Shown piece by piece: positions 15,575 to 23,398 of a DNA stretch of 50,837 nucleotides. Numbering within the stretch: position 1 is the stretch's first letter; the number at the start of each line of letters is the position of its first letter. The stretch lies in NCBI GenBank assembly GCA_029572815.1, contig JAKPUQ010000041.1:1-50837 (forward strand), given 5' to 3'. The notes beneath the pieces are model-generated. The model was given only the letters and a program-made list of their open reading frames with translations, was not told the DNA's origin and made no database searches. The translations under genes were made by a program, and so were the position numbers. Source of the DNA: Bacillota bacterium (lineage in GTDB: Bacteria > Bacillota > Clostridia > Oscillospirales > Ruminococcaceae).

Positions 15575-16735
15575 ATGAGCAGATTCAATAATACAGAAAC
15601 AGCACTTATACACGGAGGTATCTCCATTGACGAGCGCACAGGCGCTGTGAATATACCCATATACCAGACCTCCACCTACAAGCAGGACGGTCTGGGAAAG
15701 ATGCGCGGATACGAGTATTCACGCACAGGAAATCCCACCAGAGAGGCTCTTGAAGCTCTCATCGCTGAACTGGAGGGCGGCTATGCTGGTTTTGCCTTCG
15801 GCTCCGGAATGGCAGCGCTGACAGCGGTTCTCAGCCTGCTGCACAGCGGAGACAGAGTTCTCATTTCCAGCAACGTTTACGGAGGAACATTCAGGCTCCT
15901 CAGCAAGGTATTCGACCATTTCAGCATCACTTACACCATCTCAGATACTACAGACCTTGCAAGCTTTGAGAGTGACATTGCCGAAGACGTAAAGGCAGTC
16001 ATCATCGAGAGCCCTGCAAATCCTCTCATGACAGTTACAGATATAAGGGCAGTGGCAGAGGTCTCCCACAGACACGGCCTTCTCGTCATTGTGGACAACA
16101 CCTTCATGACTCCCTACCTCCAGAAGCCCCTTGAGCTTGGTGCGGATATAGTGGTACACAGCGCGACCAAGTATCTCGGCGGTCACAGTGACGTGGTATC
16201 GGGACTTGCCGTTGTCAATTCCGCGGAGCTTGCAGAGAAGATTGCCTTTATACAGAATTCAACAGGCGGAGTTCTCGGTCCCTTTGATTCCTTCCTGCTT
16301 ATCAGGGGTATCAAGACCCTCGCAGTCCGCATGGACAGACACGTTTACAACGCTGAGAAGGCAGCACAGTTCCTGTCTGAGCATGACGCAGTTAAGAATG
16401 TCTACTATCCCGGACTTCCCGGCAGTCAGGGCTATGAGGTGAACCTCAGACAGGCAAAGAACGGCGGAGCAATGATCTCCTTTGAGCTGAAAGACAACTA
16501 TGATATCAACACATTCTTTGAGAACCTTCAGCTGGTGTCCCTGGCGGAGAGCCTGGGCGGAGTTGAGTCACTTGTATGCCATCCCTCATCAATGACTCAT
16601 GCCTCAATTCCTGCGGATATACGCAAAAAAGTGGGTATAACCGACGGACTTATCCGACTCTCTGTGGGTATTGAGCAGATCAATGATATTCTCGGAGATA
16701 TTGCACAGGCTATTGCAAAAGCTGAAAGAAAGTGA
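15575..16735 (+). CDS. mccB: Cystathionine gamma-lyase/gamma-synthase family PLP enzyme
   Basis: A 386-residue Cys/Met-metabolism PLP enzyme. Key features are YSRTGNPTREALE (substrate/PLP phosphate region), FGSGMAALTAVL, VDNTFMTPYLQKPLELGAD and the PLP lysine in HSATKYLGGHSD (about Lys 199). Family members cleave cystathionine to cysteine, ammonia and 2-oxobutyrate, or make cystathionine or homocysteine from activated homoserine. Context (methyltransferase before, cysK-like after, cysteine leader) favours cystathionine gamma-lyase in reverse transsulfuration, so mccB is proposed from position. AGGAG at 15562-15566 sets ATG 15575. The cysK-like gene follows after 10 bp. Confidence 0.85.
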   Translation: MSRFNNTETALIHGGISIDERTGAVNIPIYQTSTYKQDGLGKMRGYEYSRTGNPTREALEALIAELEGGYAGFAFGSGMAALTAVLSLLHSGDRVLISSNVYGGTFRLLSKVFDHFSITYTISDTTDLASFESDIAEDVKAVIIESPANPLMTVTDIRAVAEVSHRHGLLVIVDNTFMTPYLQKPLELGADIVVHSATKYLGGHSDVVSGLAVVNSAELAEKIAFIQNSTGGVLGPFDSFLLIRGIKTLAVRMDRHVYNAEKAAQFLSEHDAVKNVYYPGLPGSQGYEVNLRQAKNGGAMISFELKDNYDINTFFENLQLVSLAESLGGVESLVCHPSSMTHASIPADIRKKVGITDGLIRLSVGIEQINDILGDIAQAIAKAERK

Positions 16736-16745
16736 GATAATATAT

Positions 16746-17657
16746 ATGAAGTACTATGATTCAATGCAGTCTCTTATCGGAAACACTCCTCTGGTGAGAC
16801 TTGGAAATATCGTACAGGCAGAGGGCGTGAACGTCTTCGCAAAGCTGGAGCTCTACAACCCCTCGGGAAGCGTCAAGGACCGCACAGGTCTGTACATGAT
16901 AAATGACGCCGAGAAAAAGGGATTTCTGGGTGAAGGCGGCACCATCGTTGAGGCTACCGCAGGCAATACGGGTCTTGGCATAGCCTTTGCCGCTCTGAAC
17001 CGCGGCTACCGTATCATCTTTGTAGTACCCACAAAGTTCTCGGCGGAGAAGCAGTCGCTGCTCCGCGCACTGGGAGCGGAGGTCATCAACACTCCCCGTG
17101 AGGAGGGAATGCTTGGAGCTGTAAAAAAGGCAGAGGAGATAAAGGCACAGATAAAGGGCTCTATCTCGCTGGAGCAGTTCAAGAACCAGAGCAACCCCCT
17201 TGCTCACTATGAGACCACGGGCAGGGAGATCTTCGAGGACCTTGACGGTAAGATCGACTACGTTGTGGCAGGTGCAGGAAGCGGCGGTACCTATACGGGC
17301 ATACTCAGGTATATCAAGGAGAGAGTTCCCTCTGCACAGGGAGTTCTGGCGGACCCCGTGGGCTCTACCATGGGCGGCGGTGAGCACAGCGACTACAACA
17401 TCGAAGGCATAGGCAATGACTTTATTGCCGACACCATGGATATGACACTGGTGGATAAGGTGATAAAGGTCAATGACAGCGAAGCCTTTGAGACAGCAAG
17501 ACTGCTTGCGGCTAAGGAGGGCGTTATCGCAGGCTCCTCCTCGGGAGCGGCTATGGCAGCGGTGCTGAAGCTCATAGACAGCGGCGCAAAGGGCAATATA
17601 GTCACAGTGTTCCCCGATCGTGGAGACAGATACTTCAGTACGGGGTTATTTGACTAA
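16746..17657 (+). CDS. cysK: Cysteine synthase / O-acetylserine-dependent cystathionine beta-synthase
   Basis: A 303-residue beta-family PLP enzyme. The PLP lysine is in NPSGSVKDRTG (about Lys 44), with TAGNTGLGIA (substrate loop), GAGSGGTYTGI (phosphate cup) and the C-terminal GSSSGAAM and FPDRGDRYFSTGLF. It makes cysteine from O-acetylserine and sulfide; the mccA subgroup instead condenses homocysteine to cystathionine. The FPDRGDRYFSTGLFD ending and partner mccB fit the mccA/CBS-like type, but the two cannot be separated by eye. Start 16746 gives the normal family length; the frame is open 75 bp further upstream inside mccB without a ribosome site. Confidence 0.85.
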   Translation: MKYYDSMQSLIGNTPLVRLGNIVQAEGVNVFAKLELYNPSGSVKDRTGLYMINDAEKKGFLGEGGTIVEATAGNTGLGIAFAALNRGYRIIFVVPTKFSAEKQSLLRALGAEVINTPREEGMLGAVKKAEEIKAQIKGSISLEQFKNQSNPLAHYETTGREIFEDLDGKIDYVVAGAGSGGTYTGILRYIKERVPSAQGVLADPVGSTMGGGEHSDYNIEGIGNDFIADTMDMTLVDKVIKVNDSEAFETARLLAAKEGVIAGSSSGAAMAAVLKLIDSGAKGNIVTVFPDRGDRYFSTGLFD

Positions 17658-17763
17658 AACCGAAGCATTTCAGCGATGGCAATATAATTATACCGTCGGT
17701 CGAGCCGAGGGGGGGAATGCGTTACAGCCGAGTGACATTGCTTCGCTTGTCGCACTACTTCTA

Positions 17764-17864
17764 AGGAAGGGCTCTGCCCTTCCTCGCACACCTTCCCGCT
17801 CAAGGGAGAGCCTCCCTTGAGAATCCCGATGCTGCGGCTTCGCCGCCTTTATTATTATTTTTTT
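17764..17864 (+). terminator. Hairpin cluster and terminator between cysK and the LysR gene
   Basis: The 220-bp gap 17658-17877 holds three stems: AGGAAGGGC/GCCCTTCCT (17764-17784), a perfect 10-bp CTCAAGGGAG/CTCCCTTGAG (17799-17821) and GCGGC-TTC-GCCGC (17834-17846) followed by TTTATTATTATTTTTTT. The last ends transcription from cysK or attenuates the LysR gene, whose ribosome site (AAGAGGTG) follows. No separate LysR promoter was seen. Confidence 0.7.
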
Positions 17865-17877
17865 AAGAGGTGTTATA

Positions 17878-18789
17878 ATGACTTTACAGCAGCTTAAATA
17901 TATTCTTGCCATATCCGAAACAGGCTCCATGAACAAGGCTTCGGAACAGCTCTATGTGTCCCAGCCCTCACTGACCTCATCAGTGCAGGAGCTCGAAAAG
18001 GAAATAGGCATAAAGATATTCAACAGAAGCGGCAGGGGAGTTACTCTCACCAATGACGGTGCAGAGTTCATCCAGTACGCAAGACAGGTGGTGGGACAGT
18101 TCGATATTCTGGCGGAGAAGTATATCAGCAAGGGCAATGTGAAGAAGAAATTCGGCGTGTCCACTCAGCACTATTCCTTTGCGGTAAAGGCGTTCGTGGA
18201 GATGGTAAAGCGCTTCGACACCTCTGAATATGAATTTGCGGTCCGCGAGACCAAGACCGCGGAGATAATCAGCGACGTGGCAACTCTCCGCAGCGAGATA
18301 GGCATAATCTATCTCAATGACTTCAACCGCAAGTCCATGACAAAGCTGCTCAGCTCCAACGGTCTGGAGTTCCACACCCTTACAAGGTGCAGCCCCTTCG
18401 TCTACCTGTGGAAGGGACACCCGCTGGCAGGAGAGAAGTCCATAAACTTTGAACAGCTGGCGGACTATCCATGTCTCTCCTTTGAGCAGGGCGACAACAG
18501 CTCCTTCTATCTTGCTGAGGAGATACTGAGCACCAACGAGTACCAGCGCATAATCAAGGCAAATGACCGCGCCACAATGCTCAATCTCATGATAGGACTT
18601 GACGGCTACACGCTCTGCTCGGGCATTATCTGCGAGGAGCTCAACGGCAGCGACTATATCGCTGTCCCCTTCGACAGCGGATCTGCGGACGAGGTAATGG
18701 AGATAGGCTATATCACGCTGAAAAACGTCATACTCAGCGAAATGGCTGAGATCTACATCAGCGAGATAAAGGGCTACCTTGGGCTATAA
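17878..18789 (+). CDS. LysR-family transcriptional regulator
   Basis: A 303-residue DNA-binding regulator. The N-terminal winged helix (MTLQQLKYILAISETGSMNK, then ASEQLYVSQPSLTSSVQELEKEIG) is typical of LysR; the effector-binding domain spans about 90-300. It belongs to the broad CysB/CysL/CynR-like group that often senses O-acetylserine or other small acids. It sits between the sulfur operons and the oxidoreductase operon, and YTAT-N8-ATAR dyads at about -55 occur at ssuA, the oxidoreductase and the CoA-ligase promoters, so it is the probable activator of all three. The box at 18797 begins right after its stop codon. Target and effector are inferred. Confidence 0.9.
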   Translation: MTLQQLKYILAISETGSMNKASEQLYVSQPSLTSSVQELEKEIGIKIFNRSGRGVTLTNDGAEFIQYARQVVGQFDILAEKYISKGNVKKKFGVSTQHYSFAVKAFVEMVKRFDTSEYEFAVRETKTAEIISDVATLRSEIGIIYLNDFNRKSMTKLLSSNGLEFHTLTRCSPFVYLWKGHPLAGEKSINFEQLADYPCLSFEQGDNSSFYLAEEILSTNEYQRIIKANDRATMLNLMIGLDGYTLCSGIICEELNGSDYIAVPFDSGSADEVMEIGYITLKNVILSEMAEIYISEIKGYLGL

Positions 18790-18796
18790 TTTTATC

Positions 18797-18852
18797 CTAT
18801 AACACATCATAGCGTTTCGGTATTGGACAGGGAAGCGCTATAGGTGTATAAT
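18797..18852 (+). promoter_or_regulatory. LysR-type box and promoter of the 2-oxoacid oxidoreductase operon (box 2)
   Basis: CTAT-N8-ATAG dyad (18797-18812), GGTATTGGACA with -35 TGGACA (18824-18829), 17-bp spacer containing CTATAGG, and TATAAT (18847-18852). Dyad to -35 distance is 27 bp as in boxes 1 and 3. Confidence 0.8.
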
Positions 18853-18883
18853 TAAAACATACCAAAATGATAGGAGTTTTCCC

Positions 18884-19399
18884 ATGAAAGAGATAATCTG
18901 GTCAGGCAGAGGCGGACAGGGCGCATTCACCGCCGCAAAGCTCCTCGGAGCAGCCTATACTGCCGAAAACAGCAATAAATATGCACTGGCTTTTCCCTCC
19001 TTCGGTCCCGAGAGACGCGGAGCTCCCGTAAGAGCCTTCACCAAGCTTGATACCAGACCCGTCACCGACAGGAGCCAGACCGAAAAGGCGGACTATATCG
19101 TTATACTTGACGATACCCTGTACAGCCCACAGCTGAAACAGCTCCTCAGGGAGGACGGCAGGATAATAGTCAACTCAAAGAATGTTATCGACGGTGTCCT
19201 CACCTTTGACGGTGAGAAGATAGCCGCAGAGTTCAGGCTTCCCACAGTGAATACCGTCATGTACGGACTGCTTGTTGGACTTTCGGGAGTAGTTTCCGTT
19301 GAGGAGGCGATAAGCTCCATCAAGGGCTATATGCCCGAAAAAATACAGGAGCGCAATATCGCCGCACTTCGCAGAGCCGTTGAGGAGGTGCTTGCATGA
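18884..19399 (+). CDS. 2-oxoacid:ferredoxin oxidoreductase gamma subunit
   Basis: A 171-residue gamma subunit of the POR/VOR/KOR superfamily. It opens with the signature IIWSGRGGQGAFTAAKLL and continues with AFPSFGPERRGAPVRAF. Together with the delta, alpha and beta subunits it makes the CoA-binding part of a four-subunit enzyme interconverting a 2-oxoacid plus CoA with acyl-CoA, CO2 and reduced ferredoxin. Its stop overlaps the delta start (ATGA). First gene of the operon behind box 2. Confidence 0.9.
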   Translation: MKEIIWSGRGGQGAFTAAKLLGAAYTAENSNKYALAFPSFGPERRGAPVRAFTKLDTRPVTDRSQTEKADYIVILDDTLYSPQLKQLLREDGRIIVNSKNVIDGVLTFDGEKIAAEFRLPTVNTVMYGLLVGLSGVVSVEEAISSIKGYMPEKIQERNIAALRRAVEEVLA

Positions 19400-19686
19400 G
19401 ACCATATATCAGGGAAAAGACCGCCTTCACCTTTGACGAGGTGCCTGTGAATACTTCATTTGAAGCGGGCTATCTGGTTACAGTGAACAGCGGCTGGAGA
19501 AGTATCCGCCCAGTGGTGGAAAACGCAAAATGCGTTGGCTGCGAGCAGTGCTATCTGTACTGTCCCGACGGCGTTATCTCAATAAAGGACGGCAAGGCAC
19601 AGATAGACTATGACTTCTGCAAGGGCTGTGGAATATGCGCAAAAATTTGCAGGATAGGTGCCATAGGAATGGAGGCGGAGCGCTGA
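19396..19686 (+). CDS. 2-oxoacid:ferredoxin oxidoreductase delta subunit (2[4Fe-4S] ferredoxin)
   Basis: A 96-residue ferredoxin-type subunit with two 4Fe-4S motifs: CVGCEQCYLYCPDG and CKGCGICAKICRIG. The second cluster has Arg where Pro usually follows the last Cys. It carries electrons between the catalytic core and free ferredoxin. Its stop overlaps the alpha start by one base (TGATG), indicating coupled translation. Confidence 0.92.
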   Translation: MRPYIREKTAFTFDEVPVNTSFEAGYLVTVNSGWRSIRPVVENAKCVGCEQCYLYCPDGVISIKDGKAQIDYDFCKGCGICAKICRIGAIGMEAER

Positions 19687-20855
19687 TGAGCAGGAAATTT
19701 CTTTCGGGCAACGAGGCATTTGCCGAGGGTATAAGGCTTGCCCGCCCAGAGGTCATATCGGCTTACCCTATAACTCCCCAGACAATCGTTGTGGAGCGGC
19801 TTTCCGAGATGGTTGAGGACGGCAGTCTCAAGGCTGAGTACGTCCATGTTGAGTCGGAGCATTCCGCTCTCTCATGTGCCATAGGAGCAAGCGCTGCAGG
19901 AGCAAGAGCCTTCACAGCAACATCATCACAGGGACTTCTCTACATGGCGGAATGTCTTTACTACGCCGCAGGAGGCAGGTTCCCCATAGTCATGATGAAT
20001 GCGGACAGGTCAACGGCGCTCCCCTGGAACATTTACGGAGACCAGCGTGACAGTCTTTCACAGCTTGACAGCGGCTGGATACAGGCTTATGCCGAGAACG
20101 CACAGGAGGCTCTGGACCTTGCACTCATGAGCTATAAAATAGCTGAGAACAAGGCGGTCTCCACACCATTCATGGCAAACCTTGACGGCTTCGTACTTAC
20201 CCATACCTACGAGACTGTGGAGATCCCCGACAGAGAGCAGGCAGACAGGTTCCTGCCGCCCTACGAGACCGATAACCGCATCGATTTTGATAATCCGAAG
20301 AACATGGCGTTCTCCGCAGGTCCCGATACCAACTACATCTTTAAATACAGGGAGCATGAGGGAGTTCTGGCAGCCAAAGCCGTTATCGCTGAGACCGAGA
20401 AGGAGTTCGCGGAGATCTTCGGCAGACAGTATACGGGACTCACAGAGAGCTACCTTACCGAGGACGCCGACTACATACTCATAACTCTCGGAAGCATCGC
20501 AGGACTCTGCCGCGAGACCGCAGATAAGCTCCGCAGCAGGGGAGTGAAGGCAGGAGTTCTCAGGATACGTTATATGCGTCCCTTCCCCAATGAAGAAATA
20601 GCCCGTGAGCTGAAAAACGCAAAGGGCTACGGAGTTCTTGAAAAGGACATCAGCTTCGGAAACGAGGGCGCAGTTTATACCAATGTTAATTCGGCTCTGA
20701 AAAAAGCAGGGCTCACTATAAATGGCGGAAACTTCATCGGCGGTCTGGGCGGACGTAATATCTCTGCCGCAGACATCGAGGATATTTTCAACCACATCGC
20801 CGACGGTAAGGACGGCGTTCATTTCCTTGGCATAGGAGGTTCGGACAATGGCTAA
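19686..20855 (+). CDS. 2-oxoacid:ferredoxin oxidoreductase alpha subunit
   Basis: A 389-residue alpha subunit: EVISAYPITPQTIVVE at the N-terminus, HVESEHSALSCAIGAS, TSSQGLLYMAE, and MNADRSTALPWNIYGDQRD. These are hallmarks of archaeal-type POR/VOR alpha chains. Start ATG 19686 overlaps the delta stop and begins MSRKFLSGNEAFAEG; an upstream in-frame ATG at 19635 lies within the delta gene. Substrate (pyruvate, branched-chain, aryl or 2-oxobutyrate) is not determined by visible motifs. Context with a phenylacetate-CoA-ligase homologue favours an aryl or branched substrate. Confidence 0.9.
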   Translation: MSRKFLSGNEAFAEGIRLARPEVISAYPITPQTIVVERLSEMVEDGSLKAEYVHVESEHSALSCAIGASAAGARAFTATSSQGLLYMAECLYYAAGGRFPIVMMNADRSTALPWNIYGDQRDSLSQLDSGWIQAYAENAQEALDLALMSYKIAENKAVSTPFMANLDGFVLTHTYETVEIPDREQADRFLPPYETDNRIDFDNPKNMAFSAGPDTNYIFKYREHEGVLAAKAVIAETEKEFAEIFGRQYTGLTESYLTEDADYILITLGSIAGLCRETADKLRSRGVKAGVLRIRYMRPFPNEEIARELKNAKGYGVLEKDISFGNEGAVYTNVNSALKKAGLTINGGNFIGGLGGRNISAADIEDIFNHIADGKDGVHFLGIGGSDNG

Positions 20856-21750
20856 TAAAACGGCGGAAAGCATTTCCCGCGAGGAGTTTTTCTACGGTCA
20901 CAAGGCCTGTGCAGGCTGCGGCGGAAGCCTTGCGGTAAGAGCTGCACTGAAGGTACTGGGCAGGAATGCAGTATCAGTGCTGCCTGCGGGCTGTATGTCG
21001 GCGGTAGGATTTAATTTTCCACAGCTTTGCTTCTCCAACAACTCCATAATCTCCACCTTTGCAGGCACAGCCTCCATGCTCACAGGCGTTGAGGCAGGTC
21101 TCAGAGCCAAGGGATATAAGGACTTCACCGCAGTCGGATTCGCAGGTGACGGCGGTACCGCAGACATTGGTATACAGGCTCTTTCCGGAGCTATCGACCG
21201 CAACGACAATATCATCTACATCTGCTACGACAACGAAGCCTACATGAACACGGGCATACAGAAAAGCGGCCTTACGCCCTTCGGCGCAAAGACCACTACC
21301 ACTCCCGCAGGCAGGAATATCCACGGCAATATCCGTCCCAAGAAGAATATGTTCGAGATAGCAGCCGCCCATGATATTCCCTATGCAGCTACTGCAAGCG
21401 TAGGCTACCTGCCCGACTTTATCGCCAAGGTGAAGAAGGCATCGCAGATACAGGGCACCAAGTATATCCACGTTATCGCACCATGTCCCACGGGCTGGGG
21501 AGTCGCTCCCGACGAGACAGTGGACATAGCCAGAGAGGTAGTGGACAGCGGTCTGTGGTATCTTGCGGAGTATGAAAACGGCAGGTTCACTCTCAACCAC
21601 AAGCCGAAGGAGTTCACAAGCGTTGAGGCTTATCTGAAAAAGCAGGGACGCTTTAAACACCTTGACGATGAGGATATAAGAGTGATAACGGAGTCCCGCG
21701 ACAAGAAGTGGGATTACATAAACAGCAGCTTTGAATATTCGGGAAAATAG
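20848..21750 (+). CDS. 2-oxoacid:ferredoxin oxidoreductase beta subunit (TPP-binding)
   Basis: A 300-residue beta subunit with a CAGCGG motif near the N-terminus and the thiamine-diphosphate/Mg motif GDGGTADIG followed by ICYDNEAYMNTG (about 100-135). The conserved PCPTGWG near residue 215 is present. It overlaps the alpha gene by 8 bp and has its own GGAGG. The operon order is gamma-delta-alpha-beta. Ruminococci are known to carboxylate phenylacetyl- and branched acyl-CoA with ferredoxin; reverse oxidation of 2-oxobutyrate from the MccB reaction is an alternative. Confidence 0.92.
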   Translation: MANKTAESISREEFFYGHKACAGCGGSLAVRAALKVLGRNAVSVLPAGCMSAVGFNFPQLCFSNNSIISTFAGTASMLTGVEAGLRAKGYKDFTAVGFAGDGGTADIGIQALSGAIDRNDNIIYICYDNEAYMNTGIQKSGLTPFGAKTTTTPAGRNIHGNIRPKKNMFEIAAAHDIPYAATASVGYLPDFIAKVKKASQIQGTKYIHVIAPCPTGWGVAPDETVDIAREVVDSGLWYLAEYENGRFTLNHKPKEFTSVEAYLKKQGRFKHLDDEDIRVITESRDKKWDYINSSFEYSGK

Positions 21751-21768
21751 TTCCCGATGAAGGTGTAT

Positions 21769-21842
21769 ATCAGTTATAGGGATCGCCTATAACTGATGAT
21801 AAGCCTTTGGTATTGGACAAAAACATTTATAGGGTGTATAAT
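21769..21842 (+). promoter_or_regulatory. LysR-type box, 12-bp dyad and promoter of the CoA-ligase gene (box 3)
   Basis: A perfect inverted repeat ATCAGTTATAGG (21769-21780) / CCTATAACTGAT (21786-21797) overlaps CTAT-N8-ATAA (21787-21802). Then GGTATTGGACA with -35 TGGACA (21814-21819), 17 bp containing TTATAGG, and TATAAT (21837-21842). Spacing equals boxes 1 and 2. The dyad has no T tract, so it is read as an operator rather than a terminator. Confidence 0.8.
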
Positions 21843-21900
21843 AAAAGCATAGAAAACAGATAGGAAATATCGAAATTATAAGAAATCGGAGGATAAAGAC

Positions 21901-23240
21901 ATGAGCAGAGATGTAAACAACAAATTCTGGGACGAGGAGCTGGAAACCCTCCCCCGCGAGGAACTGGAAAAGAGACAGCTTGAAGACCTGAAGGAGATCG
22001 TTAAGTTCGCATACGACAACGCTCCTTACTACAAGCGTTCATTCGATGAGGCAGGCGTAAGCCCGAGGACATCAAGACCCTCAAGGACATCGAAAAGTTC
22101 CCCTTTATCAACAAGAAAACTCAGCGTGACACTCAGGGCGTCGGCTCATTCCTTGGTGAGCTGTGTGCAGTCCCCGAGGAGGACGTTGTATTCATATCAA
22201 CATCGTCAGGTTCTACGGGAGTTCCCACAATGAGCCCCTTCACAAAGAAGGACTTCGACGAGTTCCAGGAGACAGAGAGCCGCTGGTTCTGGCAGGTGGG
22301 AATGAGACCCAATGACCGCTACGTTCACGCTCTCAACTTCTCACTTTACGTTGGCGGACCTGATGTTATCGGTGCCCAGAACTTAGGCGCACTGTGCATC
22401 TGGGGCGGTACACTGCCCAGCGAGAGACTCCTTTTCATACTCAAGACCTATCAGCCCACTGTAATATGGACCTCCCCTTCATACGCATGGCAGCTTGGTG
22501 AAAAGGCTCTCAAGGCAGGTATCGATCCCAAGAAGGATCTCAATATCAAGAAGATCATCGTAGCAGGCGAGCTCGGCGGTTCCATTGATGCCACAAGAAA
22601 GGCTATCGAGGACCTCTGGGGCGCTGAGGTATATGACTTCTACGGACTGTCCGACATTTTCGGTGCCTGCGCCGCACAGTGCGAGTACCACGACGGACTT
22701 CATATCGCCGAGAACCACATCCTTGTGGAGACAGTTGATATCCACACAGGCGAGGTACTCAAGCCGGGTGAGGTAGGCGAGCTTGTATTCACAACTCTCC
22801 GCAAGCACGCCCGTCCTCTCATCCGTTTCAAGACAGGTGACATCGGACGCATCGACACCACAAAGTGCAAGTGCGGACGTACACACGGAAGGATCAGTAT
22901 CCTCGGCAGAAAGGACGATATGTTCATCGTTTCCGCTGTAAATGTATTCCCCAGCGATATCGAGGCGGTTATCCGCGAGCAGAGCGGTATCACAGGCGAG
23001 TACCTTATCCGTATCTTCGAAAAGGACTTCACAGCCAAGCATGCTGTTGAGATCGAGAAGAACGCAGATAACCCGAAGGACGATGATACAGTTGCAGCAG
23101 AGATAAGCGCAGCACTGAAGGCTCGTATCGGCGTTAAGCCTGCAAAGGTGGTGGTTCACCCCGACGGCGGACTTGATACACGTTCCGAGCACAAGTCAAG
23201 AAGAGTTATCGACGAGAGAAATATTGACTACAACATCTGA
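21901..23240 (+). pseudogene. Phenylacetate-CoA ligase (PaaK) family enzyme, frameshifted
   Basis: Adding one C to the CCC run at 22062-22064 restores a single 446-residue protein (GVSPEDIKTLKDIEKFPF instead of GVSPRTSRP). As written, the first frame ends at 22233. Features of the PaaK branch of adenylate-forming enzymes are ISTSSGSTGVPT (phosphate loop), VAGELGG, YDFYGLSDIFG, RFKTGDIG, and ILGRKDDMFIVSAVNVFP. The reaction is acid + ATP + CoA to acyl-CoA + AMP + PPi, in the cytoplasm. Gene order with the oxidoreductase and a following aminotransferase suggests activation of phenylacetate or a branched acid before reductive carboxylation. GGAGG precedes ATG 21901. Confidence 0.88.
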
Positions 23241-23252
23241 TAGTAGTATAAT
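23224..23252 (+). promoter_or_regulatory. Promoter inside the end of the CoA-ligase gene, reading to the aminotransferase
   Basis: TTGACT (23224-23229), 17-bp spacer, TATAAT (23247-23252). It overlaps the last codons of the ligase and would transcribe the repeat element and the gene at 23399. Confidence 0.65.
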
Positions 23253-23268
23253 ATAAAAGATGTATGCA

Positions 23269-23373
23269 GGGGCGGTGTGAGCATCGCCCCATGCGAATTG
23301 TTCTTGTAGGGGACGGCGTCCCCGACGTCCCATCGGTTGACTGAGTGGGCTGTCGAGGACGCCAGCCCCTACA
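23269..23373. repeat. REP-like intergenic element with two stem-loops
   Basis: First stem GGGGCGGTG/CATCGCCCC (23269-23290). The second, longer imperfect stem starts TGTAGGGG-ACGGCGTCC (23305) and closes GGACGCC-AGCCCCTACA (to 23373). GC-rich palindromic units of this kind look like dispersed non-coding repeats. They lie between the CoA ligase and the aminotransferase. Confidence 0.6.
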
Positions 23374-23398
23374 TTTTATATGATTCAGGAGGAAAAAT

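Noticed and set aside
21769..21797. Terminator after the oxidoreductase beta gene
   Set aside because: The 12-bp inverted repeat lacks a T tract and overlaps the shared regulatory box, so it is read as an operator.
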